This document shows, in pieces, positions 34,953-46,089 of a DNA stretch of 64,000 nucleotides. The notes under the pieces are model-generated. The model saw only the letters and a program-made list of their open reading frames with translations. It made no database searches and was not told the DNA's origin. The stretch's first letter is position 1. Each line of letters starts with the position of its first letter. Source of the DNA: Platynereis dumerilii (lineage: Eukaryota > Annelida > Polychaeta > Phyllodocida > Nereididae); NCBI GenBank assembly GCA_026936325.1, contig JAPTHN010000075.1, positions 1,178,001 to 1,242,000 on the forward strand, read 5' to 3'. Made by a program: the position numbers and the translations under genes.

Positions 34953-34960
34953 TATTTATA
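34953..34960 (-). promoter_or_regulatory. TATA box of exon-1 copy 2
   Basis: TATAAATA on the minus strand, in the context ACATATAAATACGAGAAGAT, is shared with copy 3 (ACATATAAATACGAGGAGAT). Similarity between the two promoters reaches about 170 bp upstream, including AATTGGCAAT, TGTTA and AAAAAATA. Conservation of position and sequence supports a real core promoter. Confidence 0.6.
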
Positions 34961-35269
34961 TGTTAATGATAAAAAATATGAAGCAACATTATCATCTAAT
35001 AAATAAACATTAATGTATTTTTTGGGTTAACAGATTGCCAATTTTTGGAGGTGTCAAAAAATATATGGCAAATTTGATAACTGCAAAAAATCAGTTTATG
35101 ATAATTTTGTGAAGAGATTTATAACATGTGAACTTCCCAGAAAACATTATTGTTTCATCATGCAAGAATGGGACAAGATCAAAAGAGATTATAGGAATTT
35201 GCAATTCCTGGACATTACATGTATGCATGTACAATTGTACATCATATCTTTTTTTTTTACTTATGATAG

Positions 35270-35473
35270 CCATGTGCATAAGTCAAGAAAAATGCCCAAT
35301 GGCTAACTGGCCTATAGGCCTGCCGTACATGTATGCAGAGCAAGCAGACATTGTAAAGTTCAAGTGTAAATTCTCATTGGAAGATCATGTCAGAAAGTGT
35401 AATTCTGGCCACCACATTATATTTATTAGCACAACTTCGTATGGGGGTAGTACCTTTACATACAGTGCCGCCT
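35270..35473 (+). CDS. Candidate phase 1-1 exon, SUEL/rhamnose-binding-lectin-like
   Basis: A polypyrimidine tract and acceptor (T-run, ACTTATGATAG) end at 35269 and a strong donor GTAAGTAAG starts at 35474. The 204-bp exon between them is open in exactly the frame that a phase-1 upstream exon requires, and it leaves in phase 1 too. It encodes MCISQEKCPMANWPIG, then DIVKFKCKFSLEDHVRKC and NSGHHIIFISTTSYGG, with a cysteine likely completed across the donor. The order C, L, C-x2-G, I-x-I, YG, C resembles the first half of the Gal_Lectin (SUEL) domain, where the last part reads ANYGR. The resemblance is by eye. A chance match or another disulphide-rich module is possible. Confidence 0.4.
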
Positions 35474-35552
35474 GTAAGTAAGTGAAACGCATGAAATGGT
35501 TCCATTGCATCATTGCTAAACATCCTCAACCAAACTGCTTGTGGAGGCAAGA

Positions 35553-35836
35553 ATTCTCATCCGATGAGAGGAAAACATATTGGGTCATAAAGGTTGATAT
35601 GTGAGGCATGTAGGATAATAGTGGCAGCCAATTTTCTCTGCTGTAATCAGAGCTAGGTATGGGTCAAAGTCTTTGATAAGTAAGTGAACCACCCTTCCCC
35701 ATTAAATAACATTGGGCCTGTGTTTCACTTACTTATCAAAGACTTTGACCCATACCTAACTCTGCCATTGTTATCCCACATGCCTCACATATCAGCCTTT
35801 ATGACCCAATATGTTTTCCTCTCATCGAATGAGAAT
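35553..35836. repeat. Inverted repeat, arms of about 115-135 bp
   Basis: Arms at 35553-35688 and 35724-35836 share GAGGAAAACATATTGGGTCA, TGTGAGGCATGT and GGTATGGGTCAAAGTCTTTG with their complements. The loop is about 35 bp. A transcript would fold into a long hairpin. It begins 80 bp after the candidate lectin exon. Confidence 0.85.
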
Positions 35837-35865
35837 GACGCTCAGTTCAGGAGGATCAACATTGG

Positions 35866-36040
35866 CTAGAAGCTGGGGAATCTGACCCAGTTTGAAATGA
35901 CATCACAGCTTGTAGTTAATTTACATATATTGCAAAGCTAGAATAGAGTCATCTCTGACATCACAGTTCAACAGCATAGAAAAAAAAACTTGAGATTCCA
36001 CGTAAGACTTCGTAAGTATGACAAGGACTGTAAAGAAGTG
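35866..36040 (+). repeat. Dispersed repeat, same as 27640-27800
   Basis: Direct repeat of the sequence near exon-1 copy 1. See 27640. Confidence 0.75.
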
Positions 36041-37272
36041 GAAAGATGTTCTATTGAGTTGTAAGTCAGTCCCACTTCATTCAGCAAGGTTGAAGACATC
36101 GTCGATCAGAGAGAAGAAGATAATGCTATTCTTCACTGTAGGTTGCATATGGATACAACTGTCAATGTCCCTACCACCTTTTGTTTTGCTGTTAGAAGTA
36201 GAAATTGAAATCTTTGGTGAAGGCTGCGAGTCAATGGCAGTTAAATCTTGTAATGTAATCATGAATTCCAAAAGGGGCAGGTGGTCACTGAGATGTACAG
36301 AAAAATGTGGAGAGCTTGATTTCCAGGAAATGGTAATGCCATTGTGAATCATCCTCCCCACGCAAGCCCTGCTAAAACGGACAGGGCTTTCTGCTATTTC
36401 CAACCTCTTCTGTGATTGGCTGCTTATTTAGGTCATAAGCATTTTGCAGGCAGATTTAGTCCGATTATGGACACTTAGAGGGTTACTGGCAACTAAGAAA
36501 AACAGTGTAAAACAAGCAAACTTTCAAACAGTTTCATTTCAGAACTGTGAAAATACATAATTCAATGGAATTTTCGGAACTGTGATAGCACCTTTCAACA
36601 ATACACAATTTCTCAATTTGTAACTGTGTGAAACAGAAGCAACAATTTCAAATGTCCCTGATTGGCTGAGCCAAAACCGGGTCAGTTAATTAAGTATTCA
36701 TGAATTAGCAAAGGTTATGGGCCATTTTGTCATGGTATGACTTGGGATGATGTTGTGAATATGATGATCCATCTAACTCTCAGAACTATTCTATCTGATG
36801 CGCACCAGATCATCTTTCCTCAACAACAGCTTGCAAATATAGACATGCCATTGCTGAGAAACTGCTGTGGTAAAGTCATGTTCAGCCACAAGTAGGCATT
36901 GCAATTGGGCACATGTGCAAAAAATATATTATAATGAAAATGATGTGCCTGATTCATAATGATTAATTTATGAAGACACTATGGAATTCAATGAAAGGGA
37001 GATGGAAACAAAAGCTGATGGTCCCATTATTACAACCACAACCAGAAAATATGTTGGACTGCATATTGACAAGGATGAATTTCTCCCCTCAGCTGTGTCA
37101 CCATAAACCACAGGAAAAATTTCAGTCACGATAGCGTTTGACTTTTTATACCATTGGACACCTCTGTCAGTCAATTATATGCCAGTATTGCAGGGAAATA
37201 ATTCCTATATTCTTTGTTGTCCGGTTATCCTCCCATGTTTGACTTTTGAGTGTTTGTCTCACGGTATAAGCC
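36041..37272. other. Decayed protein-like frames, not assigned
   Basis: Short frames on both strands look weakly protein-like. On plus at 36094-36210, VEDIVDQREEDNAILHCRL; at about 36751-36890, VVNMMIHLTLRTILSDAHQI. On minus, 36077-36403 is open for 108 residues. They do not connect and match nothing I know. A degraded transposon gene is the simplest reading. Confidence 0.3.
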
Positions 37273-37410
37273 AGTTATTCACCATGGGATCAGGAATATG
37301 TGTTTATCACACCTCAGGCTAAAGCCCTCCGGTAGGGTGTCCCAAAAAAAGTGAAAGCCCTCGGGTGATAAATCACATATTCCCTCTCCCGTGGTGAATA
37401 ACCTATACAA
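37273..37410. repeat. 138-bp inverted repeat (foldback)
   Basis: TTATTCACCATGGGATCAGG pairs with CTCTCCCGTGGTGAATAA, and GTGTTTATCACACCTCAGG with CCTCGGGTGATAAATCAC. Its size and layout resemble the foldback at 26578-26706. Confidence 0.75.
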
Positions 37411-37778
37411 ATTGCTGGATGCTGTTTCAGGCTTTAGTGTTGCAGAAGAATACAAAGCTGTAGAGGCTCTCATGAATGAATCTGCTGCTCACAATGAGAG
37501 AATGGCAACTGTAGGCATACTATAGCTGATGAAGAGAAGATGCTGTCAGGAACCATTTTGTGTCAGCGACACAAGACTTAATTTTGATTTTGATTTGGCA
37601 ACTATATTGAAATGCTATTGAGGATAAAATAGACATGCAGAATACATTTTTTTATGCTGTATGAGGATTGTGGATATATAATCATAGAAAACATTCACAG
37701 CTGTTACATGAACATTGTCTTTGTTTGAAAGTTTTCAATAGCTATGGAATTGTTACTAGACCTTCCAAGTGTTCCGGT
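37411..37778. other. No gene seen
   Basis: Nothing recognised. Confidence 0.4.
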
Positions 37779-37786
37779 CGTGGCAG

Positions 37787-39055
37787 CATTGGTGTATCCA
37801 GGATTTTTTCCAGGGGGGCAAACCACCAAGACATTTCCCCAAAATTTTTATCGCTAACAACAGCTTTTTACGTGCACGCCAAAATTGTAATGCATTGTTA
37901 AAAATTCTTTCAGTAACTCATTCTTTTTGTGGTTGTCCCTAAATTATTGATAATATTTAGTAACATGTCTGAATAATATGGTGAAAATGTCTGAATAATA
38001 TGGTGAAAATGCTGAAAAGTTGGGAAATGTTTAAAATAGCTAAGGAAATTTACTTTCTTGGAAGGCAATTCAGAGAAATTTGCGGAAGATATAACTGAAA
38101 AAATTCAGCATTTCTTTGCAAAAATATAGGAATATCTAGGATCTAACATCCAGTGAAATAAATGCTGCAAGGGAATTGTGAAATGTCTAAAAAAAGATGC
38201 AGAGGAATGTGTTCTCTTTTTGGTAATTGGTAACTTAAGGAAGATACATAACAGTGACAAAAAATATTAAGGATTTCTTTACAAAATTAGGAAAATCCAG
38301 GACCATAAATCTGTGGGGGGAAGAACTCAGAATAACTGATGTTGCAGAATTTTATGAATTTTGTTGAGATATAAACGTGATAAATGAAAGCTCTTGAGAT
38401 TTTTTTCTTTTCACAGACATCACTGCAAAAAGTAGGGAGAAAATTTTGTTTCAGAGAACCTTTTTGTGAGGTTTAACTTTAATTTTGGGGAAATTTGAAG
38501 TAACATTTTGGTTTTTTTTATTGGTAAATTTAAGGGAAATAAGGTGCAATTAGCCAAAATTCAAATCAGAAGATCGAAAAACCTTGCCAATTTTGTTCAA
38601 TGCATATTTGGAATTTTTTGCGGATGCATATCATTTGGGGCAGGTAAACAAGGGATATTGTGAAGAAAAAATGGGGATATTGGGAAGAAAAAATGGGGAA
38701 ATTCTGAAGAAAAAATGGGGAAATTGTGAAGAAAAAATGTGGAAATTGTGACGAAAAAATTGGGAAATTGTGAAGAAAAAATGGGGAAATCCGATAAAAC
38801 TCTTCGTATAAATCCCCTTTTCTTTCAATTTCTTTTTTATTAATTTCCCTACTATGCTCTACCATTTCCCCTAATTTCTGGCCACTTCCCCATTTGGCTC
38901 ACCATTTCCCCATTTTGCTTATCATTTCCCCATTTTTCTTACCATTTCCCCATTTTTTCCCTATTTTGGGCAATATATCTGCAAAAATTTCCCAAAAATC
39001 TTTTCAGGGGGGGCAAGTTGCCCCCCCCCCTGCCCCCCCGTGGGCTACGCTACTG
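37787..39055. mobile_element. hAT-like element with internal inverted minisatellite
   Basis: The exact 8-bp duplication CGTGGCAG flanks the element (37779-37786 and 39056-39063). The ends, CATTGGTGTATCCAGG and CAGTAGCGTAGCCCAC on the other strand, are variants of the CAGGGGCGTAGCC type seen at 15620. Inside, a 22-24-bp minisatellite (GAAGAAAAAATGGGGAAATT) occurs in one orientation at about 38660-38790 and inverted at about 38865-38965. A poly-C run precedes the right end. Confidence 0.8.
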
Positions 39056-39063
39056 CGTGGCAG

Positions 39064-40340
39064 GTCATGTCAAACCTATTAATCCTTTTGGCGGAAGGAT
39101 TCACAATTTAGGCTATTACCAAATAATGCTCTGTCATCTTTTATGACTGGGATTACTTCAATGACTTTTTGAATTCCAAATATATTACCAAAGGACACAT
39201 TTAGCCTGCATGCAAAGTGAGAGATGCAATGGAATTTCTTAGTGTTTCTTGTTGCGGCATTAGGATTAGGACTTCACATTACCCAGAGTTCCTCGAACCA
39301 GTTTTCATAGTACAGCTACAGAGATGGTACCTAGAAGGTAAAAGGGTACATGGACCACAGCAAATATGACCATTCCGCACATTTTGAGTGTACTTGCAGC
39401 TCTCTTTGTGGAAAGGTTGTTAAGCTACAGCCCGAAAATCCCAAAAATCGTCACTTTTTAATGTAAAATCAAAAGTAAGCGGTGAACCAGCGTAGAGACA
39501 TCTTCAATTGACTGGAAATTTCACAGGAAGTCTTCTGGACTCCTACAACTTTTGGGAAGGTTGGGCTCTGATCGGTTAACTTTGTCGAAATTTGGTACGG
39601 CCTAGCATAGAGTCATTAGAAAAAAACTCATTTCTTGTTTGAAAACGATGACTACCACTGCTTAAAATGCATGAAAACATAGGTTGTTGGTATTCATTTT
39701 GAAGCTCTTGATCAGGGCTTTCTAGAGAAATCATAATCTTTGATGTATCTCTAATATTGACCAAGTTACGGAGAACCGCGGATTATTTTAATGATCGAAA
39801 AACATAAATATTGCATAATTTTCAATTGCAATCAGCCACCCCTAGGCCTTAATGGATTTCAATGAAATTTTAAGGTTTTATTCAGGGCACCACGCCTCAT
39901 CTCCAAAAAAAAGTCACAGGTGATCCAAGGATGTGAGGGGGTTAGATGCACCCTATCCCCCGTGGTTCACCCCCTATAAAATAGCATTCAAATTGAAGTT
40001 CAGGTGGGTGACCTAACCTTTAGATAAGACACAATTTTATGCCAAACACCTAGAAACCTAGAAATGCCTAAATTTGGTTCAGTAGGCCTACTTGCTTCCC
40101 GGAGATCCAATTATCACAATTAAATAGTTTATTGATCTTGTCACACCTTTACCTTATAAGATTTGGTGAACAACTGGGTAAAATGTATCATAAACTACTT
40201 GTAAAACATAAACAATTTTTTGAAGTTACCATAAGTGCCAAAAATGTGTGACTCCACCCAGAATTGGCAATATGTTAGCCTAAAAAATATATTTGTGCGC
40301 ACTATTGGATGATATGCATATATGTATTGCATCTTATTAT
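39064..40340. other. No gene seen
   Basis: No coding signal or repeat end. The last 100 bp belong to the conserved upstream region of exon-1 copy 3. Confidence 0.45.
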
Positions 40341-40352
40341 TGATCATTAACA

Positions 40353-40360
40353 TATAAATA
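40353..40360 (+). promoter_or_regulatory. TATA box of exon-1 copy 3
   Basis: TATAAATA in a context shared almost base for base with copy 2. The expected transcription start is around 40383, which would give a 5' leader of about 35 bases. Confidence 0.6.
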
Positions 40361-40418
40361 CGAGGAGATAATAAACACAAACAACTTCATCTTTGGGGCA
40401 TCAACACAACATTCTAGA

Positions 40419-40485
40419 ATGGAAGGGAAGACTTTCGCCATCATTCTGGTGCTTGCTCTTGTTGCTGCCACGGGGACTGCACAAG
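40419..40485 (+). CDS. Signal-peptide exon, copy 3 (intact)
   Basis: From ATG at 40419 the exon encodes MEGKTFAIILVLALVAATGT then AQ, ending one base into the next codon at donor CAAG-GTCAGT (40486). It is one codon longer than copies 1 and 2. The leader CTTCATCTTTGGGGC just upstream is also shared with copy 2. No downstream exon is recognised, and several transposon insertions follow within 1-10 kb, so I cannot say whether the gene is complete. Confidence 0.65.
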
Positions 40486-40953
40486 GTCAGTTCATTTTAA
40501 ATAAACTTATTTTGTTTGTAAATTATTGCAATTTCTGAAACATCCAAATACAGACGAATAACAAGCGTTTGCAGAAAAGTACTGGAATGTTTCTTGTGAG
40601 GTCATATATATATATATCCCTATACTGCTAACCCCTGCTATGTTGTTATGTATAACATAAGCAGTTATGAGGTCATATCCTATACTTGAAAAGGTGTCAC
40701 ACCAATGACACATTGACAGTTTATTTCAATGTGTTTGATGGGCTTGTTGTGAGGTCATTGATGACCACCAATAGCTGAATATAAGTACTCGTGATTTGTC
40801 AAAGTTCTGTATTGATAAATTACTTAAACATAAAGCAAGCGCAATGACACTTGATTGCATTACATATTGTCTTCCATAGTCTGATCATTGTCAATTTCTA
40901 TTTCTTTGGCAAGCATTTGTATCAAGGTTCATAGGGGCGTACCAACATAAATC
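40486..40953. other. Start of the copy-3 intron, no exon seen
   Basis: AT-rich sequence with a short TA run at about 40607-40617. Confidence 0.4.
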
Positions 40954-40961
40954 CTTGCAAT

Positions 40962-41691
40962 CAGGGGCGTATCTAGAAATGGCCTGGGGGGGGCATTATA
41001 TGCATAGGGATTTCTAAGCTTAGAGATGCTTAATATTACACAAGTATAATATAACGGCACCACTGTCGGGCGCAAAGCGCCCGATGCGGTGCTGTCTAAT
41101 GGTCAGTTTAAAAAAAGTAGGACTTCAATTTGCTGCCTAATACTGAACTGCTCTTTTGCAATTTTAGTAGATAATCGAGTCAGGGAGAGCCCTGCATATC
41201 ATTTCAGTAACAGAGCGAACACTGACTATCCAAAAAAATGTTCGAAAAAAAAAAATCTTTGAAAACAAAAATGTTCGGAAAAAAATAAAATGTGTTGTAA
41301 AACATAAAATAAAAAAAGTTTTCAAAGAAAATTCAGGAAAACTTTTTTCTTCCATAAAAAATTTCTGTTTTTTTTTTCCCTCAAATTTTTTTTTTCAACA
41401 TTTTCTTTTTAATATTACCCTTACACCTAATTTTTTTGTCAAAACTAAATTGTACAAACCTGAATGCAAAATGAATTTTGAGAAATAATTTAGTTAATTA
41501 CAATTTAGTGTCTTTAAAATGTATCTTTTGTGTCCAGGTGGTGCCGTCCTCATGCATTGGCATTTACATATATATATACTTATATGTTTATTGACCATGC
41601 CTTAGAAGCCCTTATGATTATATGGGGTGAATACAGGGCGCTCCATGGCTTTTCTTATCTCTTCCTCCCCCCCTCATAATATATGCCACTG
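40962..41691. mobile_element. hAT-like element with CAGGGGCGTATC end
   Basis: The ends, CAGGGGCGTATCTAG and CAGTGGCATATATTATG on the other strand, are flanked by CTTGCAAT (40954-40961) and CTTGAAAT (41692-41699), an 8-bp duplication with one mismatch. A CG-rich hairpin, CGGGCGCAAAGCGCCCG, lies at 41067-41083. Non-coding. Confidence 0.75.
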
Positions 41692-41759
41692 CTTGAAATG
41701 GAACTTCATCAGGCCTTTCCTGGCTTTCAATGGTTTAAGAAAGTATAGTGGGGCAGCTT

Positions 41760-42935
41760 GACATAAAATCGTGCATTTTGTGATAGACTTACCAAATTTG
41801 GCACAGAGGTAGAAATCAACCAAAAAGCAAAATTAGCCGTGGTGTCATTCTTGATTTTGGATTACATCTCCATGGTAACGGTTTCCATAGCAGCCATTAA
41901 TTTTTTTGTAAATATTCATAATAGAGCATAATTATATCTCAGAAAATATGGCATCAGTGTTGAATTTGATGATAGATATGTGTTGCTGGAAGTATGTGCC
42001 ACTTTGCTGTGGTTGCCATGGTTACCAATTTGTTTATTTTCAAGTAATCATGGATGTTTCATGATAACTTCACCATATTTGTAAATTCAAAGCTATGTGA
42101 ATTCAACTGCAAAAACTAGAATTAGGGCCATTCCAAAATGGCACTTCTCGGCTGGTACATCATTTTTGAATATACGCCAGATTGTCCCATTGGAACGAGA
42201 GATTGCCCGTTATGTTGAGAATATTTGCTTATGCTATCATTGATTGCTATCACTGATTGCTATCCTTGACTGTCACTGAACATGCAGCAGTCATCTTTTA
42301 AGGTTGTGGCGAATGAAGACGACAAAATAATGTGGACGCCATGGCGTGCACTGCTGACAGGATGAAAACAGAGATTGCCCCGTATAAATATGGGCAATCA
42401 AATACCTTCACAATGAACAAGCAAGTTATATAACATATTGTTTGTTATGGCCTTGGCTATGCAATGGTACATAATTTTACTCCCATTACCCTATACTTTT
42501 CCTGAAGCAGCCATTTTATGGCAATGAAGACTCAAACTTTGGTGGGCGTAAATGTCATATCAATTGATGTCCCTAAAGTTTGTACAGCAACTTATGGCAC
42601 CAGATCTTTTAGGCATGCTGCTGCAACTCTGTGGAACAGTTTTAGTGAGCCATTGAAGAAAATTGTCATCACCTGATGGTAATTTCCCAGACTGGTAATT
42701 TTTAAAAAAAGAAGCAAAACTAGCATCTTTGATTTCCATAGCAACCATTCCCATAGCAACCAGTAAATTTGTCATAAAACTTAATAACAGAGCATAATTA
42801 CCTCAGAAAAAAGGCATCATGCAATGTAAAATTTGATTAAGGACATGTGTGGCAGGGAAGTATGTGCTATATTATTATTGTTGCCATGGTTACCAATTTG
42901 TTTATTCTCAAAGAATCATGGATATTTCAAGATAC
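41760..42935. repeat. Two direct copies of a dispersed repeat
   Basis: Blocks at 41760-42100 and 42690-42935 share AGAGCATAATTA, CAGAAAA, GTTGCCATGGTTACCAATTT and AATCATGGAT. Inverted relatives occupy 56576-56700 and 58895-59440. A LINE fragment (42562-42672) lies between the two blocks. Confidence 0.75.
42562..42672 (+). mobile_element. LINE 3'-coding fragment (CR1/L2-type)
   Basis: It reads VPKVCTATYGTRSFRHAAAT then LWNSFSEPLKKI, the C-terminal end of a CR1/L2 LINE protein. It looks identical to the copy at 54395, but is cut off after the KKI codons. Confidence 0.8.
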
Positions 42936-43334
42936 GAGTAAGTTTGTCCGTATTGGTAAGTTTCACAACACTTGAATTCTTCAAATGCCCTCCAATACTT
43001 TCATGAACAAGCAAGTCACATTTCAAATAGTTGGCCATAGTCTGGGATGAGCCGTTTCGCTTTACCCCAACACCCAAAATGAATCCTGCACTATCCATCT
43101 CCATGACAACAGAAATTCCTAAAACTCGAGTGGATGAGGGGGTATCCACAAATTACAATTCAGGAATCTTTTACTGAATTTTTGTGTCACACAAAGACAC
43201 GGGTAGCCATGAACACAAAAGATACCAATGGAAGTGTACCTGTGTTTGACCAGTCCTAAAATTGGATCACCTGCTGTTTCTCATAGCTGGGTGACGCATC
43301 TAAGCATATGAAATATATGGTGAACACTTCATGA
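42936..43334. other. No gene seen
   Basis: Nothing recognised. Confidence 0.4.
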
Positions 43335-43365
43335 ACACTACCTTGCAGCTGTTAGAACTTCGCTA
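43335..43365 (+). mobile_element. Left piece of a split SINE-like repeat
   Basis: The text TGCAGCTGTTAGAACTTCGC reads on into CTGAACCAGAGGGACCAGG at 50987, across the 7.6-kb insertion. The right piece (50986-51170) carries a B-box-like GGTTTGAGTCT. The SINE call is tentative. Confidence 0.4.
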
Positions 43366-43594
43366 AGGGACCGTTCAGAATTTATGACTGGGGGGGGTGG
43401 GAGTTTTGCTGGAACTTCCCGTCAAAAATTGATACAATGTCACTCATACAGATCCGCGTCATTTCGCGGACTTTTGCACGTAAAAAAGTCAAGATAAAGT
43501 GAGTTGATGCGTGTTTTATAACATTATTTCTTTGTTAAAATTTCTTTAATCAAATTTAACAGTGATGCCTTGTTTTCTGAGATAATTTCATTAA

Positions 43595-44345
43595 CTTAAT
43601 TCCAGGCACTTATTCTGACACGGTTTATTCGTAATTCCAAAGATTCATTCCGAGATCATTGTCCATTAAATATCATCCTAGTTCATTAACCGGTTAGCTG
43701 AAATTAAACCAATAAATAAATAAATAAATATCTAAGGTAAACTAATGAATAGAAGTTAATGTAAAGAAACATGACTATATATAAATACACATTGAACTTC
43801 ATACACATAAGACTAAATACACATAGGACTAAATACACATAGGACTAAATACACATTGGGCTAAATACATATAGAGCTAAATACATATAGAGCTAAATAC
43901 ATGTAGGGCTAAATAAGTATAGTCAAACTTCACACAATTAACTGTATTCATGTAAATAATATATAAATGCATATGAGTAAATAAGCTAATATAAAAACCC
44001 AGTATAAATTTACATAAAAGAATGAATTCTAAATAAATAAATGTACTTACAATCATATGTGCCATTCTGTAGATACCATAGTAAAATACATCCTTTTTAA
44101 TGGACTGTTTGAGGCTGACTGCCCTCTAAACTAGCACAGAAACATTCCACAGCTTATGGTGTGAAAACCTAACTGTGAACTATAGAGAAAACCTCCTATT
44201 ACAATCTAAAATACACCCTAAACAATAAATGACATTGTATGAATTCAAATTAAATACATAAATACACAAGTAAATAAATTTCTTTTTTGATCTATAAATT
44301 TCAATAATTACAAAAACCCAAAATAAAAAACCATAGTAATTCACA
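43595..44345 (-). repeat. 3' LTR of the BEL/Pao element
   Basis: It is 751 bp and the partner of 50102-50868. Both share CTTAATTCCAGGCACTTATT at one end and GTAATTCACA at the other. Confidence 0.9.
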
Positions 44346-44446
44346 GCACCTCCTTGTGGACTGCAAGTCCTCAACACATCATAAAAACACATTATCATAA
44401 TCAGTAAGTCCAAAGTCCATCACCAGAAAGTCCATAAGTTCAAAAT

Positions 44447-46002
44447 TTATCCATGAACTGACTCCTCGAGTAAGCAGACCTTTGTGGCAGGCCTGGTGTA
44501 GAATCCGGAAGCTGTCTTTACCTTCAAGGATCTCACTCGATCATCACTACTTGGGAACACTTCTGCTACACGACCTAGTCTCCATTGACCTCGAGGACAG
44601 TTATCTTCAACCAATAACACAAGGTCATCGACCTTAAGGTTACGCTGCTCAATATTCCATTTGTTACGAACCGTCAGGGTGGGGAGATATTCCTTGAGCC
44701 AGCGACTCCACATGTGGTCAGCAAGTACCTGCGATTGGCGCCACTTCTTGCGACTGTCAATTTCACTGGCATCAAAGTTACCAACGAGATGCACCTCCAT
44801 ACCTCCTTGCAAGAAGTGATTTGGTGTTAAGGCAGTGTAATCATTCGGACTGGAACTGTTGTATGTCAGTGGTCTACTATTTACAACGGCCTCAACTTCA
44901 ATCAAAGCTGTTCGAAGAACTGTTTCCGAGACACATTGTTCTTTCAAAATTGCCTTCAGAGTTCTCTTAACAGAACCAACAAGTCTCTCCCATGCTCCTC
45001 CAAAGTGTGGTGCGTGTGGTGGTATGAAATGCCATTGTACCAAGTTCTGATTAGTGAACTGATGTATCCTTTGTTGATCGAGAGCATGAAGACATTCTTT
45101 AAGTTCACGTTCCGCACCCTTAAAATCGGTGCCATTATCACTGAAGAGTTCCTTGGGCTGTCCTCTCCTGCCGACAAAACACCTGAGCATCATGATAAAG
45201 TCATCAGTTTGAAGAGAATCACAGAGCTCCAAATGTATGGCCCGAGTCACCAAACAAGTGAACAGACAACCCCAAACCTTTTTTCTACTTCTTGCTCTTT
45301 TCACAGTCATTGGGCCAAAATAATCCAAACCAGTGTACTGTAGGTAAAAGGCCTTGTGTATGGAGTTGTTCTTTGTGTTGGAAGGCTTGCCATCAAAGGA
45401 GCTTGTGGTTGCGTTGATCGACGTTTGCAATCCATACATTGATGAATGATCTTCATACACATTTGTCGACACTTAATTGGCCAAAACTTTCTTCGTACAT
45501 GAGCGATAGTACCTTCGGATCCCACATGCGCCATCTTCCTGTGGGCGTTTTCAACAATTAAGCTTGTTACCTTGTGATCATAAGGCAAAAGATATTGGTG
45601 CTTGTACTCCACACTTTCTGGGGCCTTCCTCAAACGGCCTCCAACTCTGATCACTTGCAAAGTAGAGTCGAAGAAGGGGTCAAGAGGTCGAAGATGGCTC
45701 TTTTCTTCAAGGTCAGAACCAGTCTTGAGAGCTTGGAAGTCCTTTGAGAAGCATTCTGTCTGGGCCATTCGGATAAGGGCAACTTCAGCTTCAATCAGTT
45801 CTTCACTCGAAAGGTTAGTTCCTGCAGCATCGACGTTATTGGAGAACCTTCTCCTGCCAAACCTTCGGATGGCTCTTAAAATCCAAGCAGCGTGGCGAAG
45901 AAGACTATGCCATGATGAGAACTGACGAGGATCAACGACATTGTGCAGATCAATGGTTAAGCTCTCACTTTGAATTTGATTGAACATTAAAAACGGGGGC
46001 AC
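44447..46002 (-). other. BEL/Pao integrase region
   Basis: The region carries an HHCC-type zinc-binding segment (HVRRKFWPI, CMDCKR) and the DDE core landmarks LDYFGPMTV, DNGTDFKG and PPHAPHFGGAWERLVGS. These are characteristic of BEL/Pao and related integrases. Part of the fossil element. Confidence 0.9.
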
Positions 46003-46089
46003 CTCAGTAGCGACAGAAGACTGTCTTGGAGGTGTCTCCCCTTTACATACATATTATTAATGTTAAATAATTGTAAAAGCTGTAAGTGT

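Larger units (their letters stand above)
31040..34975 (-). repeat. Right arm of the large inverted duplication
   Basis: Counterpart of 25500-29950. It carries the better preserved signal-peptide exon (copy 2) and promoter, and has been lengthened by the 1,075-bp element at 32823-33897. Confidence 0.8.

Noticed and set aside
36018-36403. Overlapping 109- and 108-residue frames on opposite strands
   Set aside because: Only one could be real, the start of one lies in a dispersed repeat, and neither resembles a family I know. Kept only as unassigned sequence.
43876-44065. 62-residue frame repeated at 50400-50588
   Set aside because: It lies in both LTRs of the BEL/Pao element and is non-coding repeat sequence.
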